From Methanocaldococcus villosus KIN24-T80 (GTDB taxonomy: Archaea > AGJL01 > Methanococci > Methanococcales > Methanocaldococcaceae): a stretch of 64,000 bases of DNA. The stretch covers positions 558,001 to 622,000 of the forward strand of contig NZ_AQUK01000001.1 in the NCBI RefSeq assembly GCF_000371805.1, written 5' to 3'. Each line of letters starts with the position of its first letter. The first letter of the stretch is position 1. Shown here one piece after another: positions 42,532 through 53,906 of this stretch. The notes under the pieces are model-generated. The model was not told where the DNA came from and did no database searches. It saw only the letters and a list, made by a program, of their open reading frames with translations. The position numbers and the translations under genes were made by a program.

Positions 42532-43179
42532 ATGTATGATGAGAGAATAAAAGAGAGAGGTAAAAATTATTATATAAATGGATTGGTTAAGTACTGTATC
42601 AAATTAGGAAATAAGCTTTATGGGAAGGTTGTAGGGTCGGATATATATAATGTTGAAGTTGATTTAAAAACATTAGAGGGTGTCTGTTCATGTCCATACA
42701 GATATAACTGTAAGCATGCATATGCTTTAATCTTAGCATATAAAAATAATGATTATGTAGATGGAGATAGCCTCTTTAATGAATTAAAAAAGAGAGATAA
42801 AGAGGAGATTATTAATATATTAAAGAATATTGTTGTAAATAACTACTTATGGGAAACCTTTTTAGAGAAAGAAAGTTTAGGAGATAAAGCTTTAAAGTTA
42901 ATAAAACTAATAAACTATGATAAAAAAGCTATATACACTTTTTTATCTTTTTTAAGAAATAATGTTAAAAATCTATCTAATAAAGAACTATTAAAAATAA
43001 TAAAAGCAATGTTAGATTATGACATCTACTATTATGAAGAACATTACTTAGAAGCTTTAGAACTTATAATAAATGAGATATTAAAGAGAGATGATGAAGA
43101 TACAATAGAGGAGTTATTAAAGTTATATAACAAACATAAAAATGAGTTGTGGCTAATTGAAGAACTTCTATTTTACTAA
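42532..43179 (+). CDS. SWIM zinc-finger protein
   Basis: The 215-residue protein opens with YDERIKERGKNYYINGLVKYC and a SWIM zinc motif, CSCPYRYNCKHAYALILAY (CxCxnCxH, residues about 54-68). The rest is helical and charged with no second domain recognised. SWIM domains bind nucleic acid or partner proteins and are often fused to SWI2/SNF2 helicases; here it stands alone. The start follows GTGAG. It is divergent from hisD with an 18-bp gap. Confidence 0.82.
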   Translation: MYDERIKERGKNYYINGLVKYCIKLGNKLYGKVVGSDIYNVEVDLKTLEGVCSCPYRYNCKHAYALILAYKNNDYVDGDSLFNELKKRDKEEIINILKNIVVNNYLWETFLEKESLGDKALKLIKLINYDKKAIYTFLSFLRNNVKNLSNKELLKIIKAMLDYDIYYYEEHYLEALELIINEILKRDDEDTIEELLKLYNKHKNELWLIEELLFY

Positions 43180-43202
43180 TAAATTATATATACTAAAACC
43201 TT

Positions 43203-43232
43203 AAATCTATCATTATAAATAATGATAGATTT
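43203..43232. promoter_or_regulatory. Perfect 13-bp inverted repeat before ehbE, candidate operator
   Basis: AAATCTATCATTA at 43203-43215 is repeated in inverted orientation at 43220-43232 with a 4-bp loop. A TATA box (ATTATATATA, about 43184-43193) lies upstream, so the palindrome covers the expected transcription start. The 12-mer ATCATTATAAAT (43209-43220) recurs at 45574-45585. Confidence 0.55.
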
Positions 43233-43241
43233 GTGATAGGT

Positions 43242-43595
43242 ATGGATCTACAAATAGCATCATTTATAGTTTCTGGATTGTTGGTAATTATTGGCCTTTA
43301 TGGGGTTTTTTTCATTGATAATGTTTTAAAAAAAATCATAGCTTTAGAATTTTTAGGCAATGGTGTTAATCTATTTTTAATAGCTATTGGATATAATAAA
43401 ATTATTCCAATAAAACTTCCAGGCATCTCTAATGAATTTTTTATAAAAAATTCTGCCTATCCTCTAACTCATGCACTGGTTTTAACAAACATTGTTATTG
43501 AAGCTTCAATGTTGGCTGTTATGTTAGGAATTGCCATAATTCTTTATAAGAAATATAAAACACTAAAAGGTTCAGTTATATTAAAAGAGGATTGA
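43242..43595 (+). CDS. ehbE: Ehb hydrogenase membrane subunit, MnhC/NuoK-like
   Basis: The 117-residue protein has three membrane segments and the MnhC/NuoK-type pattern: LLVIIGLYGVFFIDNVLKKIIALEFLGNGVNLFLIAIG with the in-membrane glutamate, then the YPLTHALVLTNIVIEASMLAVML segment. It is a channel-side subunit of the Ehb energy-converting hydrogenase, which uses ion flow to reduce low-potential ferredoxin for anabolism. The letter E follows my memory of the Methanothermobacter nomenclature. ATG 43242 has GTGAT 4 nt before it. Confidence 0.75.
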   Translation: MDLQIASFIVSGLLVIIGLYGVFFIDNVLKKIIALEFLGNGVNLFLIAIGYNKIIPIKLPGISNEFFIKNSAYPLTHALVLTNIVIEASMLAVMLGIAIILYKKYKTLKGSVILKED

Positions 43596-43599
43596 TAAG

Positions 43600-45015
43600 A
43601 TGGAGCTACTACCTCTAATTGTGGTATTTCCATTAATAATGGCTATTATAATGAACATATTACATGGGAAAGATAAAGTTATTGAATATCTAACTTACAT
43701 TATAGCCATTTCTTTAATAATCTTGCCCTTCTTAGCTAACTATGGCTACTACTACTTTGGAGGACATGGGGTTATTGATGGACTTGTGTCTGGGATAGCC
43801 TATCTCTACAATCCAGCTAAGAAAATCATTATTATTACACTTGCAATAGTAGCCTCTCTAATTTTAATAGCAGGAATGAGTGAAAAGCAAAAAAATAGCA
43901 TGTTTGTTACATTAACATTAATGGGGTTTGCCTCTGTATCAGCCATTATACTATCTGATGATCTCTTTAACCTTTATGTCTTTTTTGAGATAATTTCAAT
44001 TGTTCAATCAGGTTTAACTATTCTCTCTGGAACTGAAAATGCATATAAGGCTGCATTAAGATATTTGATAATAGGAAATGCTGCAGGAGCATTGATGTTA
44101 TTAGGTATTGGGATACTTTTAGCTAATACAGGAACATTAAATATAACAGATATGAAATCCCTACTACCAGAAAATATAACAATTTATATGGCTATGCTCT
44201 TATTAACTGTTGGATTAGCATATGGTGCAGGACTTCCTCCATTCCATAATATAAAAGCAGATCTTTATGGAAGAGCAAAAGGATTTATATCAGCTATATT
44301 ACAAACATATTCAAAGTTTATACTTGTAGGAATTCTATTAGTTATGCTAAAACTATTTAATGGCTTATCAATATTTGAAAACACTCATGCAATTCTCATA
44401 GCTTTAGGAGTTTTTGCTATGGTATTTGGTGTAGTTATGGCATTATTGCAGAAAGATTATAAGAGATTACTAGCTTATCATGCTATTAGCCAAGGTGGTT
44501 ATGTAGCAACAGGTATTGCCATTGGAACCCCTTTGGGTATAGTAGCAGGGGTGTTTCATGCTATAAATCATGTTATCTATAAATCAGCTCTATTCTTAGG
44601 AGCTTATATTGTTAGTCATAAAAAAGGTAGTAATTTGTATAAATTAGGAGGTTTAATATCAGTAATGCCATTTATTGCCTTCTTAATACTTTGTGCTAAA
44701 TTAGCAATATCAGGAGTTCCTCCATTTAATGGTTATCAAAGTAAGCTTCTCTTAGCCCAAGCTGCTATGCAAGCTAACTATCCAGAAATAGCTATAATAA
44801 TGATTATTGTAAGTATAGGAACTTTTGTTTCAATGATGAAAGCCTTTTATCTAATCTTTTTAAAACCAAACAATGTTGAAGAGTTAAAAGATTTTAAATG
44901 TCCAAAATTAGCCGTATTTAGCTTAACTGTTTTAGTAGCTCTATGTATCATAATTGGGATATATCCTGACATTGTTTTAAACTATTTATGGAAGGTGTTT
45001 GGAAAGGTGCTTTAA
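43600..45015 (+). CDS. ehbF: Ehb hydrogenase proton-channel subunit, MnhD/NuoN-like
   Basis: The 471-residue protein has about 13-14 membrane segments and is an antiporter-type subunit: FNLYVFFEIISIVQSGLTIL with the conserved glutamate, LPPFHNIKADLYGRAKGFISAIL, LLAYHAISQGGYVATGIAIGTPLG with lysine and histidine positions, and AISGVPPFNGYQSKLLL. It moves ions to drive ferredoxin reduction. It follows ehbE by 4 bp. Its last 30 bp overlap the convergent tmk gene. Confidence 0.85.
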   Translation: MELLPLIVVFPLIMAIIMNILHGKDKVIEYLTYIIAISLIILPFLANYGYYYFGGHGVIDGLVSGIAYLYNPAKKIIIITLAIVASLILIAGMSEKQKNSMFVTLTLMGFASVSAIILSDDLFNLYVFFEIISIVQSGLTILSGTENAYKAALRYLIIGNAAGALMLLGIGILLANTGTLNITDMKSLLPENITIYMAMLLLTVGLAYGAGLPPFHNIKADLYGRAKGFISAILQTYSKFILVGILLVMLKLFNGLSIFENTHAILIALGVFAMVFGVVMALLQKDYKRLLAYHAISQGGYVATGIAIGTPLGIVAGVFHAINHVIYKSALFLGAYIVSHKKGSNLYKLGGLISVMPFIAFLILCAKLAISGVPPFNGYQSKLLLAQAAMQANYPEIAIIMIIVSIGTFVSMMKAFYLIFLKPNNVEELKDFKCPKLAVFSLTVLVALCIIIGIYPDIVLNYLWKVFGKVL

Positions 45016-45534
45016 AATATCTCTATGTATCTCCTCCACATCTCTATTAGCATCAATCACTATAAAATTATACTCTTTAGCAAGTTCCAAATACTTGTTT
45101 TGGACTTTCTCTAAAAAATCTTTATTTTCAAACATATCTTTATTTTTTCTCTCTAAAGCTTTCTCAATGTCAATAATCAAAAGAAAAGTAATATCTGGCT
45201 CTATTATATATCTATTTATATTCTTTATAAAATCTTCATCAACACCTGAAACAGATTGGTAAGCTAATGAGCTATAAAAATATCTATCACACACAACATC
45301 TCTCTTCTTCAACTCTTTTTTAATAATCTTATTATGCTCTATCCTATCAGCAGCAAATAATAATGCTAAAGTTCTATTATCCACATCTCTTTTCTCTCTT
45401 AAAATAGCTCTTATTAATTTTCCTACATCTCCATCAGTAGGTTCATATGTAAAGAAAGCTTTTAACTTTTCAGCTAACAACTTAGCTTGTGTAGTCTTTC
45501 CTGAACCATCTATACCTTCAAAAACTATAAACAT
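44986..45534 (-). CDS. tmk: Thymidylate kinase
   Basis: The 182-residue kinase converts dTMP to dTDP. The P-loop is FEGIDGSGKTTQAK, followed by YEPTDGDVGKLIR, the DRxY-type motif CDRYFYSSLAYQ and the LID-like region. The gene lies antisense between two ehb genes and overlaps ehbF by 30 bp at its 3' end. Its promoter region is shared with the MnhG-like gene. Confidence 0.94.
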   Translation of the reverse strand: MFIVFEGIDGSGKTTQAKLLAEKLKAFFTYEPTDGDVGKLIRAILREKRDVDNRTLALLFAADRIEHNKIIKKELKKRDVVCDRYFYSSLAYQSVSGVDEDFIKNINRYIIEPDITFLLIIDIEKALERKNKDMFENKDFLEKVQNKYLELAKEYNFIVIDANRDVEEIHRDILKHLSKHLP

Positions 45535-45563
45535 GTCATCACCAAAACATATAAATAAAATTT

Positions 45564-45585
45564 ATCATTATCAATCATTATAAAT
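45564..45585. promoter_or_regulatory. ATCATTAT direct repeat before the MnhG-like ehb gene, candidate operator
   Basis: ATCATTAT occurs at 45564-45571 and 45574-45581, exactly 10 bp apart. The second copy extends to ATCATTATAAAT, identical to the element at 43209-43220. A TATA-like ATATAAATAA lies just upstream (about 45550-45559). It may also affect divergent tmk. Confidence 0.5.
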
Positions 45586-45596
45586 TTGGTGAGATT

Positions 45597-45863
45597 ATGA
45601 TTGAGTTAATTAAAGATATCCTCATTTTTATATCTTCTTTAGGGATTCTAATAGCATCATATAGGTTATGGATAGAGAGGGATAGAAAGAATATTATATA
45701 TGCAAGGATACATATACTTGGAGTTATAGATTGTGCCTGTTTCATAATATTTATAGCTCTTGGAAAGATACTTTTAGCAATAGTTTATCTAATACTTGCA
45801 CCTTTCTTAGCTCATGCTATAGCAAATGCCTACTATAAGGATAAATATAAGGATAGTGATTAA
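45597..45863 (+). CDS. Ehb hydrogenase membrane subunit, MnhG-like
   Basis: The 88-residue protein has three membrane segments. YARIHILGVIDCACFIIF and KILLAIVYLILAPFLAHAIA match the MnhG/PhaG pattern (ARLHAxxKADTLG, SPxxAHALARAAY). It is probably the MnhG-like Ehb subunit (EhbC in my recollection). GGTGAG is 3 nt before the ATG. The next gene starts immediately after its stop (TAAATG). Confidence 0.7.
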   Translation: MIELIKDILIFISSLGILIASYRLWIERDRKNIIYARIHILGVIDCACFIIFIALGKILLAIVYLILAPFLAHAIANAYYKDKYKDSD

Positions 45864-48706
<2,843 letters not shown>

Positions 48707-48726
<20 letters not shown>

Positions 48727-49855
48727 TTGTGATCACATTTATGATCTCTGCTAATTTTTCAGCAACTTCTCTTTTTTTTCCAGATATTAACTCTATTTTA
48801 TCTTTTGTTATCGCATAAACTTCTGTTTCATCAGAGCCAAAATAATATTTTGATAGGTCATTAGCTATAATCATATCCAATCCATACTCTTCCATCCTTC
48901 TCTTAGCCCTTCTTATAAGCTCATCTTTATCTACATTGTATTCAGCTTTAAAACCTATTATAATTTTATCTTTAAATCTTTTTCTTAGTTCTTTTAATAT
49001 CTTTTTATTTGGCTTTAACTTTATTATTAACTCATTATCAGAGCTAACCTTACCTTCCAACTTTTCAGTGATAAAGTCAGAGATTGCTGCAGAAGAAATA
49101 ATTATATCAAAATCTTTTCCTAGATCTAAAGCTTTATTTAACATCTCTTCAGATGTTAATGCTCTATAACATTTTACCCATCTTGGCTTTTCACCAATAC
49201 CTAAAATCATTTCAACATTAAAATACTTTAATAAAGCTTCAGCTAAAGCATTTCCCATTTTTCCAGATGATAAGTTTGTTATCACCCTTACATCATCAAT
49301 AAATTCAGCAGTAGCCCCATTTAAAATTAATACTCTTTTTTTATCTTTATTAAATATTTCAAAGATCTTTTTTATAACATCATCTACTTTAGCTATCTTA
49401 GCCTTACCATTTTCAAATCTAGGTTGTAAGATATAGACATGGTTGTAATTGCTTAACTTCTCTAAATGTTCTCTTATATTTTCATACATGTTTATATGCA
49501 TAGCAGGAGCTATAATTATTGGCTTATGGTTTAAAAATACTAAAGCTGTAGTATTAACAATATTGTCAGCTATTTTTGAGCTAATTTTACTAATTATATT
49601 AGCTGTAGCAGGATATATAATGAGAAGATCACAATTATTATAGAGAGACACATGTTCCACATCTCCAGATATCTCATCCATTACCTTATCAGCTGTAAAT
49701 TCCAAAGCTTTTCTACCAATAATATCAAAAGTTTCTTTTGTGGCTATGCAATAAACTTCAGCTCCTAATTTTTTTAACTCTCTTATCAGCCTAAAAGCTT
49801 CAACAGCAGCTATTGAAGCTGTAAGAGCAACAACTATTTTTTTATTTCTTAACAT
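48707..49855 (-). CDS. coaBC: Bifunctional phosphopantothenoylcysteine decarboxylase/synthetase
   Basis: The 382-residue fusion makes 4'-phosphopantetheine for coenzyme A. The N-terminal CoaC flavoprotein has VALTASIAAVEAFR, the catalytic histidine in DVEHVSLYN, and IIAPAMHINMYEN. The C-terminal CoaB has VLILNGATAEFIDDVRVITNLSSGKMG and FKAEYN with the DxIIANDLSK end. The start lies within the end of the zinc-ribbon gene (14 bp overlap). Confidence 0.94.
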
Positions 49856-49979
49856 TTTCCCACAGTGTTTTACATTTTGGACATATTATGGAAGAGCCTA
49901 CATATCTAAAAGTATACCCACATTTACATTTAAACTCTTTAACATACTTATCTAACTCTTTCAAATCTATCCTAACCAA
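49842..49979 (-). CDS. 45-residue zinc-ribbon microprotein
   Basis: The peptide starts at TTG (VRIDLKELDKYVKEF after the initiator) and has two knuckles, CKCGYTF and CPKCKTLW, giving a CxC-x12-CxxC zinc ribbon. It overlaps the nadX end by 8 bp and the coaBC start by 14 bp, so it is in the same transcript and translationally coupled. Function is unknown. Similar zinc ribbons bind RNA polymerase, nucleic acid or enzymes. Confidence 0.75.
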   Translation of the reverse strand: MVRIDLKELDKYVKEFKCKCGYTFRYVGSSIICPKCKTLWENVKK

Positions 49980-50736
49980 TTTTCACTACCTCCTTAATTT
50001 CATTTATTAACCTAACAGCAGAATATGCTGCTAAAGCAGAAGTTTTTGGATTTTCTTCCAATGGAACATTATTTATCTTTATATAACATTCTCCAATAGA
50101 GCTTTTTATAAAAATTTCATGTATATTCTCTTTAACATTAGGATCTGCTATAATAATAACCTTAGCTACCTTCTTAGAAGCTAATGAGAGTGTAACAGAA
50201 ATATTAATATTCTGTGGAAATCTTTTAATAGCTTCAAATACATCTCCTTCAAATACTTTCTTTTTTTCATTAATATCTAAACCTAAAGCTTTTGGGTGTT
50301 TTGTAGTCTTTAATATAAGCTCTTCAATTTCACCATACTTCAATGATTTTACTATATCAAGCCCTCCAATGGCTCCTGAAGGGATGTATATATTTCTATT
50401 ATTTTCTTTAGCTAATCTTTTTAGTTTTAAGAATACATTTTTATCTGCAAAGGCTCCAACACTCATTATTAATACATCTTTTCTGCTCTTCAATGCCTTT
50501 TCTGCAACCTCTTCAACTGCCTCAACTGAAGCTGCTTCAACTATTAAATCTAAATCCTCACTAACTAATTCATCTAAACTATTACAAACTTTAGCTCCAA
50601 CCAATTCTGCAAGTTTTTCTGCTTTTTCTATGTTTCTATCATATAATGCTACTATATCTGCTTTTAAAACTTTTTCTTTAGCTTTTCTAACTAAAAAACA
50701 TCCTATAGCCCCACAACCAACTATACCCACTCTCAT
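49972..50736 (-). CDS. nadX: L-aspartate dehydrogenase
   Basis: The 254-residue protein starts RVGIVGCGAIGCFLV, an NAD(P) Rossmann site, then VALYDRN at the end of strand 2. YIPSGAIGGLDIVKSL and KTTKHP are the family's catalytic blocks, and the C-terminal NPKTSALAAYSAVRLI is typical. It oxidises aspartate to iminoaspartate for NAD synthesis. The ATG at 50736 is chosen because GGAGATGA lies in front of it and because the previous gene ends 4 bp away; a longer frame would overlap that gene. Confidence 0.92.
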   Translation of the reverse strand: MRVGIVGCGAIGCFLVRKAKEKVLKADIVALYDRNIEKAEKLAELVGAKVCNSLDELVSEDLDLIVEAASVEAVEEVAEKALKSRKDVLIMSVGAFADKNVFLKLKRLAKENNRNIYIPSGAIGGLDIVKSLKYGEIEELILKTTKHPKALGLDINEKKKVFEGDVFEAIKRFPQNINISVTLSLASKKVAKVIIIADPNVKENIHEIFIKSSIGECYIKINNVPLEENPKTSALAAYSAVRLINEIKEVVKIG

Positions 50737-50740
50737 CTTT

Positions 50741-52300
50741 TCATCTCCAGAAATCATTATAGAATAGTTCAAAATCTTGATTATATTTTTTTCCAATTTT
50801 TAAAGCTATTTCAGCTTTACTTAACTCCCTCCCTAAATAACATGCATGATCTAATCTCTTTATTAATTTAAGATTTATAATAGTATCATAAATTTCTTTG
50901 GCTTTTTCCCCTCTTATAATTAAAGTTGGCTTATTATTTTTAAAATATATTGCAATAATTTTTTTATTTTCTCTATCAATTTCTATTTTAAAGCTTCCCT
51001 CATCAAGTATAGTTTTTTCATTCTCTTTAGCATCAATTATTGGAATATTGTAATTTTTAAATGTTATCTCTTCTTCAAATCTCTTATCTTTATAGTTTAT
51101 CAAATCTATTCCTAAATCCTTTGGTAAAGAATTCCTTCTTTTAGCTAAAAACATCATTTTTGAAGCAGTTTTTAATTCTTTAATTGAAAATTTACATTTT
51201 GCAGAAGCTTCAGGAGAGAAAATAATGTTTGCTCTAACTTCATATGCTATAGCAGTTAAAAGAGCATGAACTCCATTACTATCAGCATCTAAAAGCTCTG
51301 AAACATTTCCAGCACCAAAAAATGTCGGAAAATCATAAAACTCTTTAAATTTTTTATAAGCTATCAAGCTATCAATAAACCCTTCATTTATAGGCTCTAA
51401 AATAGGATCAGCAATGATCTTTCCAATATTGTTATATAAAAGTTTTTCAATATTTTCTTTAAGAATTTTTATCTTATCATCTGGAGATTTTGGGATTATA
51501 TTATTTTTGTAGTCAGTGGGTAGAACTACAGAAGCTACATCAGAATCTTTTAAATATGGAATTAGTGTATCAATATTCCCTCTATCTAAACTTAAAATTA
51601 AATCAGCATAATTAATAGCCTCTTTCAACTCCTCTATATTCATGGTGTCTATAGACACAGGAATATCTTCAATATCCTTAACAATACTAACCATCTCCTT
51701 TATCTTATCTTTATTATTTTCATTACTAACCATTCCTAAATCTATCATATCAGCTCCACATTCTACATAATACATAACTTTTTTCTCAAGCTCTTCTTTT
51801 TTAAGCCATGGAGCATGAACAATTTCTCCTAAAACCCTTATAGGATAATCATCACCAACTTTCAAATTTCCAATCTTTATATGATTAAACTCTTCTTTTT
51901 CTACTGCTTCTATCTCTTTTTCAGCTCTCTCTTTTATAATATCTATTAATTGGAGATCAGCATAATCTTTTGTTGAGAGTTTTATTTTATCTAAATTTTC
52001 AATTAAGAGAGGAATATCCGCAGCTTCCCTTGTAGATTTATAGCATGCAATTCCTGTTTCTTCCTCTACTTTTTTTAAATCATGTCTAATAAGACCTGTA
52101 ACTAAAACAAAATCATAAATCTGATTTAACTTTTTATTATACTTCTTCTCTAAATTCTTTATTTCTTTAATAATTAAGTTAGGGGTTAAGAAGGCAGCTA
52201 CTGAAATGTTGGCTACATGAATATCAATAAAATCATATTTTTTTACAGCCTCCTTTACCCTTTTTTCTGCCAATTTTCCAGTTATTATTAATATCTTCAT
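50741..52300 (-). CDS. Dihydropteroate synthase-related protein
   Basis: The 519-residue protein has an N-terminal domain (KILIITGKLAEKRVKEAVKK) seen in methanogens and a pterin-binding TIM barrel (about residues 145-400) of the dihydropteroate synthase family: YVECGADMIDLGMVS, VSIDTMNIEELKEAI, LILSLDRGN, and FFGAGNVSELLDADS in place of the bacterial C-terminal motif. A C-terminal extension of about 120 residues follows. It is a candidate for condensing the pterin with the arylamine in methanopterin synthesis. It is first in the chain nadX, zinc ribbon, coaBC, atwA. Confidence 0.85.
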   Translation of the reverse strand: MKILIITGKLAEKRVKEAVKKYDFIDIHVANISVAAFLTPNLIIKEIKNLEKKYNKKLNQIYDFVLVTGLIRHDLKKVEEETGIACYKSTREAADIPLLIENLDKIKLSTKDYADLQLIDIIKERAEKEIEAVEKEEFNHIKIGNLKVGDDYPIRVLGEIVHAPWLKKEELEKKVMYYVECGADMIDLGMVSNENNKDKIKEMVSIVKDIEDIPVSIDTMNIEELKEAINYADLILSLDRGNIDTLIPYLKDSDVASVVLPTDYKNNIIPKSPDDKIKILKENIEKLLYNNIGKIIADPILEPINEGFIDSLIAYKKFKEFYDFPTFFGAGNVSELLDADSNGVHALLTAIAYEVRANIIFSPEASAKCKFSIKELKTASKMMFLAKRRNSLPKDLGIDLINYKDKRFEEEITFKNYNIPIIDAKENEKTILDEGSFKIEIDRENKKIIAIYFKNNKPTLIIRGEKAKEIYDTIINLKLIKRLDHACYLGRELSKAEIALKIGKKYNQDFELFYNDFWR

Positions 52301-52475
52301 AAGTTGGAGTTTATTTTATTAAGTATTTAATAATTTCTTACCATTCATTTAGATGTGTTAATCTCTTACCCACAAACTTTTTAAATCTTTTTATATTATC
52401 TTATTTTAGCATAGGCCCAAATATAAAAAATTTTGGATATTAATAATCAAATATTTAAATAAATTGGTGAAATTG

Positions 52476-53906
52476 ATGAAAGTTATGGTATTTGGTTCAG
52501 GACCTATTGTTATAGGACAAGCTGCAGAGTTTGACTATTCTGGATCTCAAGCTTGTAAGGCTTTAAGGGAAGAGGGGGTTTATACAATATTAATAAATTC
52601 TAACCCTGCTACAATACAAACAGATATAGACATGGCTGATAAAGTATATTTAGAACCTTTACATCCAGATATTGTAGAGAAAATTATAGAAAAAGAGAGA
52701 CCTGATGCCATACTACCAACAATGGGAGGACAAACTGGTTTAAATTTAGCTTTGGAGTTACATAGAAGAGGAGTGTTAGACAAATATGGAATAAAACTGA
52801 TAGGGTCTGATATAAAAACTATAGAGATGGCTGAAGATAGAGAGTTATTTGCAAAAGCTATGGAAGAAATTAATGAGCCAATACCAAAACATAAAGCTGT
52901 TAGCTCTGTAGATGAAGCATTAGAATTTGCAGAGAAGATAGGTTATCCTATCATAGTAAGACCTGCATTCACTCTAGGGGGGACAGGAGGGGGAATAGCT
53001 AATAATAGGGAAGAGTTAATAGAGATAGTTGAGAAGGGATTAAAATACTCTCCAATTCATCAAGTTCTATTAGATGAAAGTGTTATAGGTTGGAAAGAAA
53101 TTGAATTAGAGGTTATGAGAGATAAAAATGATACTTGTATTATTGTCTGTGGAATGGAAAATTTAGACCCAATGGGAATACATACAGGAGAAAGTATAGT
53201 TGTAGCCCCAGTTCAAACACTACCAGATGAAACTTATCAAACACTTAGGGATGCTGCTATTAAAATAATAAGAAAGTTAAAGGTTGAAGGTGGATGTAAT
53301 ATACAGTTTGCTGTTAGTAAAGATAACAGTGAATATAAAGTTATAGAGGTCAACCCAAGAGTATCAAGAAGTTCAGCTCTTGCAAGTAAAGCTACAGGAT
53401 ATCCTATAGCAAAAATAGCTGCTAAGATAGCTATTGGTAAGACATTAGATGAGATATTAAATGATATTACAAAAGAAACTCCTGCAAGTTTTGAGCCTAC
53501 TATTGACTATGTTGTTGTTAAAATCCCAAGATGGCCATTTGATAAATTTAAAGATGTAGATAAAAAGTTAGGAACTAGTATGAAATCTACTGGAGAAGTT
53601 ATGGCAATAGGTAGAAGTTTTGAAGAAGCTTTGCAAAAGGCTATAAGAAGTTTAGATATAGGAAGATTTGGATTAATAGGAGATGGCAAAGAAAAGAATT
53701 ATACTAATGAGGAGATAGAAGAAATATTAAAAAATCCTACTGATGAGAGAATTTTTGTTATAGCTGAAGCTTTAGATAGAGGATGGAGTGTTGAAAAAAT
53801 AGCTGAACTGACAAACATTGATCCTTTCTTTATAAAGAAAATTAAAAATATTGTAGATATGAAAAAGTTTTTGGAAAGTATAAAGGTGAAAGATTATGGA
53901 AATTAA
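52476..53906 (+). CDS. carB: Carbamoyl-phosphate synthase large subunit, N-terminal half
   Basis: The 476-residue protein is the carboxyphosphate half: [48 protein letters not shown] and the [20 protein letters not shown] block. The oligomerisation domain continues to the end. ATG 52476 has GGTGA 5 nt upstream. Its 3' end overlaps the second half by 11 bp in another frame, so the two subunits are made separately but together. It supplies carbamoyl phosphate for arginine and pyrimidines. Confidence 0.95.
   Translation: MKVMVFGSGPIVIGQAAEFDYSGSQACKALREEGVYTILINSNPATIQTDIDMADKVYLEPLHPDIVEKIIEKERPDAILPTMGGQTGLNLALELHRRGVLDKYGIKLIGSDIKTIEMAEDRELFAKAMEEINEPIPKHKAVSSVDEALEFAEKIGYPIIVRPAFTLGGTGGGIANNREELIEIVEKGLKYSPIHQVLLDESVIGWKEIELEVMRDKNDTCIIVCGMENLDPMGIHTGESIVVAPVQTLPDETYQTLRDAAIKIIRKLKVEGGCNIQFAVSKDNSEYKVIEVNPRVSRSSALASKATGYPIAKIAAKIAIGKTLDEILNDITKETPASFEPTIDYVVVKIPRWPFDKFKDVDKKLGTSMKSTGEVMAIGRSFEEALQKAIRSLDIGRFGLIGDGKEKNYTNEEIEEILKNPTDERIFVIAEALDRGWSVEKIAELTNIDPFFIKKIKNIVDMKKFLESIKVKDYGN

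Noticed and set aside
50369-50767. 132-codon frame antisense to nadX
   Set aside because: nadX carries all family motifs on the other strand; the antisense frame has none.
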